Assembly: GCA_020355945.1 (NCBI GenBank)
Contig: CP070627.1
Span: 7,218,294-7,245,539, forward strand
Reading direction: 5' to 3'
Source: Candidatus Aminicenantota bacterium
GTDB taxonomy: Bacteria; Acidobacteriota; Aminicenantia; UBA2199
Length of the DNA stretch: 27,246 bases
Below the pieces are notes generated by a model that saw only the letters and a list, made by a program, of their open reading frames with translations, was not told the DNA's origin and did not search any database. Within the stretch, counting starts at the first letter, position 1; each line of letters opens with the position of its first letter. This document shows positions 7,701-17,400 of this stretch, in pieces. The position numbers and the translations under genes were made by a program.

Positions 7701-10700
7701 ACCAATTGATCCCCCCCAATGTACATTTTAAAACACCCAACCCGGAAATTGATTTTGATCACAGTCCTTTTATTGTCAACACCGTGTTAACCCCATGGGA
7801 AAAGTCAGAAAATAACCAACCCCGGCGGGCAGGTGTCAGTTCTTTCGGAATCGGTGGTACCAATGCGCATGTCATCCTCGAAGAGGCTCCCGCGGAGACC
7901 CTGGATAAAGAGGGGACAAGGGGGCTTGCCCCCTTGCTTAATGCGGAAACCTCAAGCCAATACCAATTAATCCTACTATCTGCCAAAACTGAGACTGCCC
8001 TGGAACAAATGACGTCAAATTTAGGGCAATATTTCAAAAAAAACCTCAATGTTCATTTTGCCAATGCCGCCTATACACTGCAGGTGGGAAGAAAAGCCCT
8101 TAACCACAGGAAAATGCTGGTTTGTTCAACGGTTAATGAAGCAATTGAAGGTTTATCAAATGGGGATGCGGAAAAAGTCCAGTCGTACTTGTTGGATGAA
8201 GGGGAAGGAGGGGAAGGGGACAGACAGGTGATATTTATGTTTTCCGGCCAGGGCTCTCAATATGTGGACATGGGCCTGGAGATTTATCAAACCCAGTCGA
8301 TCTTCCGTGAGGAAATGGACCGCTGTTTTGAAATATTAACACCATTAATGGATTACGATATCAAAGGAGTCCTTTATCCTTCCGACCAGTCAGATCAGTC
8401 TGACAGGTCCGACCAGTCTGACAGGTCCGACAGGTCTGACAGGTCTGACAGGTCTGAGCGGTCAGACCGGTCTGACATTCTTATCAACCAGACCGAAATT
8501 GCCCAGCCACTTCTCTTTGTTTTTGAATATGCCCTGGCTCAATTGCTCATGAAATGGGGAATCAAACCTTATGCCATGATTGGGCACAGCATTGGCGAGT
8601 ATGTGGCTGCCTGTATTTCCGGGGTTTTTTCCCTGGAGGATGCGCTGGAATTGGTGGTCTTAAGAGGAAAATTGATGCAGCGGCTTCCCACCGGTTCCAT
8701 GTTAGGGGTTGCTTTATCGCAACGGCAGTTAGAACCTTTGCTTCATAGAAAAACGGAAACGGAAACGGAAACGGAAATTTCGTTAGCAGCCGTGAACAGT
8801 CCGGCCGATTGTGTGGTTTCCGGCCCCCACCAGGCCATTGCTGGATTTGAGCAACAATTGCACGAAAAAGAAATAAAAACCACCCGCCTTCATACGTCCC
8901 ATGCGTTTCATTCAGCCATGATGAACCCTATTTTAAAGGAGTTTACCCAGAGGGTCAAACAAATCCGCTTGAATAAACCCCAAATACCATATATATCAAA
9001 CCTGAGCGGCAACTGGATAACGGTTGAACAAGCCACTGATCCCGGGTATTGGGGCAGGCATATACGACAAACCGTGCAATTTGCCCCTGGTTTGCAGAAG
9101 TTGTCAGAGAATGATCACGGGATTTTGGTTGAAGTCGGTCCGGGAAGAGCATTGAGCGCATTGGCGCAGAAATATATCTCCCTGGAATCCCATCTGATGA
9201 TTACCAATCTTATCAGGCATCCCAGGGAAAAGGTATCGGATTTTAAATACCTGCTGGAGAAAATTGGTTATTTATGGCTGCATGGTGCTGCCATTGATTG
9301 GGGTGGATTTTATTATGGAAAAAAGCAGCGGCGTATTTCCCTTCCTTCATATCCCTTTGAACGCCAGTGTTATTGGATCGAAGATCAGCCAAATATGCAA
9401 TCCCCGGTCTTCACCTCGTCATTAAGCAAGAAACAGGATATTGCAGACTGGTTTTATATTCCCACCTGGAAATCTTCACTTATACCAACAGCAGGTGGAG
9501 ATGAGGCCGCGGAGGTTTTCACCTGCCTGGTGTTTGTCAATGAATGCCGGTTGTGTGGTTTGCTGGTCCAGGGCCTGCAAAACAAGGGCCATGAAGTGGT
9601 TACCGTAAGCCCCGGGGAGAAATTTGCCGAAGAGTATGAGCACGCTTACACCATTAATCCCACCCAGCAGGAAGATTATGATATCCTGGTACAGGAGTTG
9701 TTTTCAGCTAAAAAAGCCCCCCAAAAAATCGTCCATATGTGGAATGTAAACGGTAATGTTTTGTCGCCAATAAGTTTTGAAGGGGTTCAACAGGTGCAGG
9801 ATCTGGGATTTTATAGTTTACTCTACCTGGCAGGAGCACTGGGTAAACAGGACCTCGAGGTGGGCTGCCAGATTACGGTTATCACGGATAATATGCATGA
9901 GGTGGCAGGAAACAACAGATTATGCCCGGAAAAGGCCACCCTGTTAGGAGCCATAAGAGTGATACCTCAAGAGTATTCCCACATCAAATGCCGCAGCATC
10001 GATATCATCCTTCCCAGGCCAGGAAACTGGCAGGAAAGGGAACTTTTAGACATGCTGCTCCAGGAACTGCAGGCAGACATTACAGAACCGGTTATGGCGT
10101 ATCGCGGCAGGCAACGACTGGTAAAAGCCTTTGAACCGGTACGATTGGAAAAACCTAAAGAGAAAGTCCCTCGATTGCGCCATCAAGGGGTATACTTAAT
10201 AACCGGTGGTCTCGGGGGTATTGGTTTTACCCTGGCCAAATACCTTGCCGGGACGCTGCAAGCCAAATTGATCCTGGTGGGACGTACGGAATTGCCAGCC
10301 AGGGATGAGTGGGAAAAGTGGTTGGCGGAACATGAAGGTGAAGAAAATCATGCCGTAAGTGAGAAAATCAGGAAAGTCCGTGAAATTGAGGCCCAGGGCG
10401 GCGAAACGTTTTTAGCTGCAGCAGATGTGGCGGATTTGCTGCAAATGCAGAAAGTAATTACCGATGCCAGGCACATGTTTGGCAATATTCACGGAGTCAT
10501 TCATGCCGCCGGATTACCTGGTGGTGGTGTGATTCAACGCAAAACCAGTGAAGTAATCGAACCCATCCTGGCACCCAAGGTACAGGGAACATTGGTTCTT
10601 GATCAACTGTTCCAGGATGCTGAACTGGACTTTTTTATCCTGTTTTCCTCTCGTCGTTCCATTATCGGGACCTTTGGTCAGGTGGACTATTCGGCTGCCA

Positions 10701-11413
10701 ATGCATTTCTCGATGCCTATGCATACCATAAGGTTGCCAGGGACGGAACCTTTTGCATATCCATTAACTGGGGTTCCTGGGCATCCGTGGGCATGGCACA
10801 TAAGAATGAAATGAAATTAGGCAGGGGCCTGGATATTTCACTCCCGGACGATGATGGTATTTTACCTCCGGAGGGCATTGATGCATTTAATCGCATCTTA
10901 GCGACTAATTTAGTCCAGGTAGTGGTCTCCACTCAAGATTTTGTAAAATTGGTTGATCACCATCAATCTATAAAAACATCAGAACTGGTAAAATCATTTG
11001 AGAAAGTTAATCTAGCAAAAGTAAAACACCCACGCCCTCGATTGAGTAGTTCTTTTGTGTCAGCAGGTAATCAAACAGAGCAATTGCTCATTGATATATG
11101 GGAAACCTTTTTCGGGATTGACCACATTGGTACTCATGATAATTTCTTCGAGCTTGGGGCCACCTCTTTAGACCTGGTTCAATTGAATAATCGATTGAGA
11201 GATAAATTCGGAAGGGTAATACCCATAGAGAAAATGTTCACCTACCCCACCATCAGCGCTTTAGCAAAATACCTGGATCAAAATCAAGGGGGATTAAATA
11301 AAGAAATTTGCAGCCAGGAGATGGACCGAGAAGAAGTACTGGTAAAAGGTAAAAATCGCTTAAAGCGAAGAAAAAAGAGTATGAAGGGACCTCAAAATGG
11401 ATCATTCGGATAA
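4766..11413 (+). CDS. Hybrid NRPS/PKS protein A-T-KS-AT-KR-ACP
   Basis: 2215 codons; ATG 29 nt after the previous stop, with only a weak ribosome binding site, so coupling is likely. A domain 1-505: A3 TSGSTGTPKG near 157-166, YGPTETT, YKTGDLG, catalytic A10 Lys497. Its pocket residues read D-P-R-H-L-A-I-L-A-K; Arg and His suggest an acidic side chain (partly like the DPRH-type Glu pocket of microcystin/nodularin synthetases), tentatively. T: Ser554. KS 614-1045: Cys786 (in HTGCSTSL), His922, His960. AT ~1155-1530: GHSIGEY with Ser1275 and HAFH 1379-1382, both typical of malonyl-CoA. KR ~1560-2070: TGGLGGIG 1813-1820, Tyr1975. ACP: Ser2134. No DH or ER, so a beta-hydroxyl should remain. Oddities: a palindrome insertion in the KS-AT linker and two tandem-repeat expansions inside AT. 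The C-terminus is very basic (KRRKK), possibly for docking. Confidence 0.95.
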   Translation: MKFEHLHLASKISVHSRQNPGKTAITYGRKSITYLQLHQESGKIAHFLHDKINTVKYVLIMLDRSPELIISILGLLRCGLIFVPIDPGYPENRIQTLFKEVEARWLITTTEYKEKFRDIIAAEKLNVLLVDEGAREWDSGDINFDDIYNKHCCIYFTSGSTGTPKGVLGRHRSLIHYIDWEIKEFAINEHFKVSQLTNPSFDPFLRDIFVPLAAGGTCCIPGNRDTLLNPEQLIKWLDNHRVNLIHIVPSLFKALSWNIENADCLLDVRYILLAGELLRGNDIKKFIHIFRDRIQLVNIYGPTETTLAKLFYRIKPGDINQPIIPVGQPIPDTQVMVLDNARKKCLLQNVGEVYIRTPYISSGYFNDRELTKQVFIKNPYSDNIRDIVYKTGDLGRITLEGNLELVGRKDSQVKIRGVRVEMGEIEDLLLSYDGISEAVVLADQDDNGSKYLAAYLVVERDVTVNDLRRYLAKYLPESMIPSHFMRLEQIPLNPNGKVDRQALLAAKNEPIELETTYVVPGSGAQKIIADAWKDVLKVDRIGIHDNFFDLGGNSMHLIRVNSRLKETLKRDIPVVTLLANPTISELTRHLREGEERIETGKPAAVRQSPRDKKEGIAVIGMAGKFPGAENIETFWKNLKNGMESISHFSDQELEEGGTGPGLLKNPHYVKAKGVFQDFAYFDASFFDYTPREAEIMDPQLRLLHECAWTALEDAGYNPDTYDGSIGFYSGAASNIYWMKRFFNREGDFSETDRFQVYTLNSISAYGTRISYKLDLRGPSFPVHTGCSTSLVTIHLACQGLLNGECDMALAGGVSLSFPPQSGYLYQEGMIHSPDGHCRAFDSLAHGTVFGDAVGLVVLKPLQDALADGDTIHAVIKGSAINNDGKRRLGYTAPSTQGQADVIRDALDAAGIEPESIGYVETHGTGTALGDPNEIQALKQAFNTNKKRFCSIAALKTNMGHLNVAAGVAGFIKTVLCIKYQLIPPNVHFKTPNPEIDFDHSPFIVNTVLTPWEKSENNQPRRAGVSSFGIGGTNAHVILEEAPAETLDKEGTRGLAPLLNAETSSQYQLILLSAKTETALEQMTSNLGQYFKKNLNVHFANAAYTLQVGRKALNHRKMLVCSTVNEAIEGLSNGDAEKVQSYLLDEGEGGEGDRQVIFMFSGQGSQYVDMGLEIYQTQSIFREEMDRCFEILTPLMDYDIKGVLYPSDQSDQSDRSDQSDRSDRSDRSDRSERSDRSDILINQTEIAQPLLFVFEYALAQLLMKWGIKPYAMIGHSIGEYVAACISGVFSLEDALELVVLRGKLMQRLPTGSMLGVALSQRQLEPLLHRKTETETETEISLAAVNSPADCVVSGPHQAIAGFEQQLHEKEIKTTRLHTSHAFHSAMMNPILKEFTQRVKQIRLNKPQIPYISNLSGNWITVEQATDPGYWGRHIRQTVQFAPGLQKLSENDHGILVEVGPGRALSALAQKYISLESHLMITNLIRHPREKVSDFKYLLEKIGYLWLHGAAIDWGGFYYGKKQRRISLPSYPFERQCYWIEDQPNMQSPVFTSSLSKKQDIADWFYIPTWKSSLIPTAGGDEAAEVFTCLVFVNECRLCGLLVQGLQNKGHEVVTVSPGEKFAEEYEHAYTINPTQQEDYDILVQELFSAKKAPQKIVHMWNVNGNVLSPISFEGVQQVQDLGFYSLLYLAGALGKQDLEVGCQITVITDNMHEVAGNNRLCPEKATLLGAIRVIPQEYSHIKCRSIDIILPRPGNWQERELLDMLLQELQADITEPVMAYRGRQRLVKAFEPVRLEKPKEKVPRLRHQGVYLITGGLGGIGFTLAKYLAGTLQAKLILVGRTELPARDEWEKWLAEHEGEENHAVSEKIRKVREIEAQGGETFLAAADVADLLQMQKVITDARHMFGNIHGVIHAAGLPGGGVIQRKTSEVIEPILAPKVQGTLVLDQLFQDAELDFFILFSSRRSIIGTFGQVDYSAANAFLDAYAYHKVARDGTFCISINWGSWASVGMAHKNEMKLGRGLDISLPDDDGILPPEGIDAFNRILATNLVQVVVSTQDFVKLVDHHQSIKTSELVKSFEKVNLAKVKHPRPRLSSSFVSAGNQTEQLLIDIWETFFGIDHIGTHDNFFELGATSLDLVQLNNRLRDKFGRVIPIEKMFTYPTISALAKYLDQNQGGLNKEICSQEMDREEVLVKGKNRLKRRKKSMKGPQNGSFG
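7917..7936. repeat. GC-rich coding palindrome, copy 1 (KS-AT linker of gene 2)
   Basis: CAAGGGGGCTTGCCCCCTTG: two perfect 9-nt arms around TT. It is translated in frame as part of GTRGLAPL. The surrounding 73 nt (7868-7940) differ from 12714-12786 at only two positions. Confidence 0.85.
8381..8476 (+). repeat. 9-nt tandem repeat (Ser-Asp-X)n inside the AT domain of gene 2
   Basis: Ten 9-nt units of the type TCYGACMRG plus a partial eleventh encode an SDQ/SDR repeat from Ser1206. The paralogous AT of gene 3 has one full and one partial unit at the same place (SDWSD, near 13207), and both then continue with ILINQTEIAQPLL. The array is therefore an expansion of about nine units (27 residues) in an otherwise conserved AT loop. 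Confidence 0.9.
8753..8776 (+). repeat. 6-nt tandem repeat (Thr-Glu)4 inside the AT domain of gene 2
   Basis: ACGGAA occurs four times in tandem, encoding TETETETE just before ISLAAVNSP. The gene 3 paralogue has only LLTEE before the same motif, so about eight residues are extra here. Confidence 0.85.
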
Positions 11414-14400
11414 TTCTATCCAGCCCGGCGAAGTCAGCAGCCAGACCGGCATGGAAATCGCTGTTATTGGCATGGCAGGCCGATTTCCAGGAGCCAGGCA
11501 CATCGACGAATTCTGGATTAATTTAAAAAAAGGGATCGAATCCCTTTCCTTTTTCTCAGACAAAGAATTGCACCAGGCAGGAATAGAGCCTGAACTGCTT
11601 AAAAATCCAAAATATGTAAAAGCAAAAGGTCTCCTGGAAGATATCGAATGTTTTGATGCAGGTTTTTTTGAGTATACGGCAAAGGAAGCCGAAATCATGG
11701 ACCCTCAATTACGGATTCTCCAGGAAACCTGTTGGCAGGCGTTAGAAGATGCCGGATGTAATTCCTGGTCTTACCAGGGATTAGTCGGCCTTTATGTAGG
11801 GGCCAGCCATAATTATCTCTGGTTGGCCCGATTTCTATCCCGGTCGAACGCAAATCGCCTGACAGGAAATGAACTCTTTGAAATTGGCACGTTAAATAAC
11901 AATAGTTCCTTTTGTACCCGCATTTCATATAAACTGAATTTAAGAGGTCCCAGTGTATTTATACAAACCGCCTGTTCTACCTCCCTGGTGGCCATCCACC
12001 TGGCCTGCCAGGGTTTGTTGGCGGGTGAATGTGATATGGCTTTAGCCGGTGGTATCTCAATATCTATTCCTAAAAAATCAGGTTATCTTTACCAGGAGGG
12101 TATGCTCCATTCATTGAAAGGCCATGTGCGCACATTTGATGCAAAAGCAGACGGTACGGTTTTTGGAAATGGGGTGGGAATGGTAGTATTGAAACCCCTG
12201 GAAGATGCGATTGCCCACAGGGATACGATTCATGCCGTGATTAAAGGCTCGGCAATCAATAACGACGGATGCCAGAAAGTCGGGTTTACAGCGCCCGGCA
12301 CAAAAGGGCAGGCTGCCGTTATCCGGGCGGCGCTTAGGGCTGCTGAAGTGCACCCTGAAAGTATTAGTTATATCGAAGCTCATGGAACAGGGACAACCCT
12401 GGGGGACCCTATTGAAATCCAGGCATTAAACCTGGCTTTCAAAACAGGTAAAACCGGGTTCTGCAAAATCGGGGCGGTGAAATCCAACATCGGTCACCTG
12501 GACGCTGCTGCTGGCGTGGCAAGCTTTATAAAAACAGTACTGGCTTTAAAATATCGAATGATACCCCCAAGTTTGAACTTTGAGTCCCCCAACCCGGAAA
12601 TTGATTTTGAAAACACGCCGTTCCGTGTTAATTCAAAACTCACTGAATGGAAGAATGATAAATATCCGTTGAGAGCAGGTGTCAGTTCTTTTGGCATCGG
12701 TGGCAGCAATGCCCATGTCATCCTCGAAGAGGCTCCCGCAGAGACCCTGGATAAAGAGGGAACAAGGGGGCTTGCCCCCTTGCTTAAGTATCAATTAATC
12801 CTCTTATCCGCCAAAACCCCAACTGCCCTGGAGCAAATGACCGAAAACCTGGCAAACCATTTGAAAAAGAATCCTGATATCAACCTGGCTGATGCCGCGT
12901 ATACCCTGCAAGTGGGACGAAAAGCCTTTGAATGGAGACGCATGTGGGTATTCCCGGGTACAGGTTCCCAGGGAAACCGGGTTGCGGACGCATTGACTTC
13001 CGGGGATTCGCAGGGGTTCACCTCTGTTGTCTCGCAAATAGATGAAACCAGGCCTGTGGTATTCATGTTTCCCGGACAGGGCGCCCAGTATGTGAACATG
13101 GGACTGGACCTGTATAAAACAGAACCCTTATTCCGTAAAGAAATGGACCGCTGCTTTGAAATATTAACACCTTTAATGGATTACGATATCAAAGAGATTA
13201 TTTATCCATCCGACTGGTCCGACATTCTTATCAACCAGACCGAAATCGCCCAACCCCTTCTTTTTATCTTTGAATATGCCCTGGCAAAATTGTTAATGAA
13301 ATGGGGAATCAAACCCGATGCCATGATGGGGCACAGCATTGGTGAATATACTGCTGCATGTTTAGCCGGGGTTTTTTCATTGCCAGATGCATTAAAAGCA
13401 GTGGCTTTAAGGGGAAAACTCATGCAGCAAGCACCTGGTGGAGCGATGTTAAGTATTTCCCTGCCTGAAGAGGAATTAATACCCTTATTAACCGAAGAGA
13501 TATCACTGGCTGCTGTTAACAGCCCGGAATCTTGTGCTGTTTCGGGAACTCATGAGGCCATCGCTGCATTGACAAAAGAATTGGAAGAAAAAGGCGGCAA
13601 CTGCCGACGCTTACACACCTCTCATGCCTTTCATTCACAAATGATGGACCCGATATTAAAAAAATTTGCTGATAAAGTAAAAGAAATCAAATTCAATCAA
13701 CCTGGAATACCATATATTTCGAACTTAACGGGTAACTGGATAACAGTCGCAGAAGCAGGAAATCCCGGTTACTGGGCAAAGCACCTGCGTGAGACAGTAC
13801 GATTTTCCGCAGGAGTACAAGAACTATTAAAAAAGGAAGAAGATTTCATTTTTGTTGAAGTGGGACCCGGTAAAACCTTAAGCACCTTTGTAAACCAGCA
13901 TAAAAAAAATAGAAAAAATCAATGGGTGGTAAATCTTATCAAGCATCCAAAGGAAGATGTACCTGATGATTATTATTTATTAAGTAAAATCAGTCAATTA
14001 TGGCTTCATGGGGTAACCATTGATTGGCAGGAGTTTTATACCGGGGAGAAGAGACGTCATATCCCGCTGCCCACCTATCCCTTCGAAAGGCGAAGATACT
14101 GGTTTGATGGAAAAAAGGAAAAAAGCGAACCGGGAGTTGCAGATCTGCCAGAACCAGGAGAGAGTCCGGGAAGTCTGTATGATAGGCCCGGACTGAGTAC
14201 CAAATATACATCTCCTGCAAATGAAATCCAACAAGTACTTGTCAATACCTGGCAAAAATTCTTTGGTGTTGATCGGATAGGAATTGATGATGACTTTTTT
14301 GAACTGGGGGGCGATTCATTAAAAGCATCTATTATCATATCCGGGATTCATAAAGAGTTTAATGTCGAAGTTCCCATATCCGAATTTTTCCGCCGGCCCA

Positions 14401-17400
14401 CCATTGGAAATCTTGCCTTATTTATCGCAAATAACAGCGGTAAAAGTACCTATCTTTCCATAAAACCGAAAGAAAAAAAGGAATACTACCCCGTATCATC
14501 GACCCAAAAACGGTTATATATCTTAAACGAGATAGATGAGCAGGGGATTGGTTATAATCTCTCCTCAATGCTGCTCCTGGAAGGTCAACTAAATAATACC
14601 AGGCTTGAAGATACTTTCAGGCGTCTGATCGAACGGCATGAAAGTTTAAGGACTTCTTTTGACATGATAGAAGGAGAACCAGTGCAGAGAATACATGAGG
14701 AAGTAGAGTTTGCAATAGAATATTATGATATGAAAAAGGTTGAGGTTGAGGTTAAGGTTGAGGAAGAGCGGTCCTCGGTCTTAGAGGGAACAAGGGGGCT
14801 GGCCCCCTTGTCTAAACCCGCGACCGCGTTGTCTTCCAACCCGCAACCCGCAACAACTTTTATAAATTCTTTCATTCGTCCTTTTGATTTATCCCGGGCC
14901 CCGCTGCTGCAAGTGGGGGTGATAAAGGAAGATGATGAAAAACATATCCTGATGGTGGATATGCATCATATCATCGCAGACGGTACTTCGTTGGCCGTAT
15001 TGATCAGGGAGTCCATGGCATTTTACCAGGGAATGAATTTACCCCAACCCAGGATACAATATAAAGATTTCTCAGAATGGCAGAACAGCGAAGAGGTGAG
15101 AGGAACCAGCAAACAGCAGGAAGAGTTCTGGCTAAAGCAATTTATGGAAGAGATACCACTGCTGGATTTACCCACGGATTATCCGCGGCCGTTGATACAA
15201 AGTTTTTCCGGCTGCACCATCGCTTTTAAATTGGGAAGAGAAGAAACCCAATCATTAAAACAATTTGCCCGGGAAGAGGGAGTCACCTTATATATCCTGC
15301 TGTTAGCCATCATCAATATATTGATGGCCAGGCTCAGCGGGCAGGAAGACATTGTTATCGGAACCCCTATCCTGGGGCGCAGACATGCGGATTTAAGGAA
15401 AATCATCGGCATGTTTGTCAACACCCTGGCTATGCGGAACTATCCGGCAGCAGAAATCACCACCAGGGAATTTTTGCTCAATGTAAAAGAACGAGCCCTG
15501 CAGGCCTTTGAGAACCAGGAATACCAGTTCGAGGAATTGGTAGAAAAAGCCGCGGTGAACCGGGATACCGGGCGTAATCCCTTGTTTGATGTCATGTTTG
15601 TTTTACAGAATATGTTCGAGGAACCGGAAGAAGAAATATCCCGGCAAGAAATAGAAGGTTTAACCACAAAACCCTATGAATTTGAAAACAACACATCCAT
15701 ATTTGATCTGTCTATATTCGCCTCCGAACAAGAAGAGCAACTGTTTTTTAAATTTGAATACTGCACAAAACTGTTTCAAGAGAAGACAATTCTAAAGTTT
15801 ATTCAATACTTCAGGACCATCACAGCCGAAGTGGCGGCGAACCCCGGCAAGAAAATAGCCGATATAGAAATACTATCAGGCGAAGACATAAAACAGCTGT
15901 TGATTGAGTTTAACGACACCAAAACAGGATATCCCAGGGATAAGGTCATTCATGAGTTATATGAAGAACAAGCAGGGAAAATCCCGGGCAACATTGCCCT
16001 GGTATTTGAAGATAAAGCCTTGACTTACCAGTGTTTAAACGAAACCGCCAATAAAGTGGCCAACTATTTATATTCTAACTTAAATGTCCAATGGGAAGAT
16101 CGCGTCGGCCTTCTCATGGAGCGATCGCCGGATGTTATCCCGGCAATTTTAGGGATATTGAAAGCCGGCGCTGCATATGTTCCCATTGACGCCTCTTTGC
16201 TGGAGACAAGAATAAAATATATGATCCATGATGCCGACATTGGAGTGGTGATTTCCCGGCAATGCCATACAAATATGTTAAAGAGGTTAGAGAGGGAATT
16301 TTTGTGCCTGGATAGTCCCTGGGTTTGTCAAGAAGATGCCCAGGGAAAAAATCAAATAAAGGTTCATCCCCATAACCTGGCCTATGTAAACTATACCTCA
16401 GGTACAACCGGTTTACCCAAAGGTATAATGATCGAACATCGGTCGGTCATCAATTTTATAAAGGGAATGACCGATGTCATTGATTTTAAAGAGGATGACC
16501 GTATTTTATCGTTAACCACTATATCCTTTGATATTTTTGGCCTGGAGACGATTCTCCCCCTGACCCGGGGTTCGAAAGTAGTCATGGGAAACCGTGAAGA
16601 ACAGTTAAACCCGGTGGCATTAACAGGTGTTATCATTAAAGAAGATATATCGATTTTCCAGCTTACCCCGTCGCGGTTATATATGCTGCTGGCCCATGAT
16701 GGTTCCAAACCGGCACTGGAGTTGTTGAAATATCTAATTGTCGGTGGAGATGCCTTCCCGGAAAACCTCTGGAAAGAAGCGAAAGCTATTATTACCGGGA
16801 AAATATATAATGTTTATGGCCCCACTGAAACCACCATATGGTCCACCATAAAAGATGTCAGCGCTGAAAACGCATTAAATATCGGGCATCCCATCGCCAA
16901 TACGCAAATATACATAGTGGACAAAAATAAAAAATTACTCCCGGTAAGAGTGTCCGGGGAATTATGTATTGGGGGAGATGGTTTGGCCAGGGGTTATTTA
17001 AACAGGCCGGAATTGACAGCAGAGAAATTTATAGAATTTGAGGTTAAGGTTAAGGCTGAGGTTGAGGAGGGAGAGGCGCTCCGGGGACAAATCCCAAACA
17101 AACATATGTCCCATATGTCCCATATGTCCTATATGTCCTATATTTACAAAACCGGTGACCTTGCCAGGTGGCTGCCTGATGGAAACCTGGAGTTTTTAGG
17201 ACGAATCGATTACCAGGTGAAGATAAGAGGTTTCAGGATAGAACTGGAAGAAATAGAGCATCGCTTATTGGAAATTGATTATGTAAACAGTGCCGCTGTC
17301 ATTGTCAAAGAAAAGGAAAATGAAGAGAAATACCTATGTGCCTATATTGTTGCCAGCCGGGAAATCGTAATAGCCGAGCTTAAGGATATTCTTGCCGATA

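Noticed and set aside
7917..7936. Rho-independent terminator
   Set aside because: The hairpin is strong but lies mid-gene, lacks a following T-run, and is repeated in coding loops.
8381..8476. CRISPR-like array
   Set aside because: Units are 9 nt with no spacers and stay in frame within the AT domain; a coding minisatellite.
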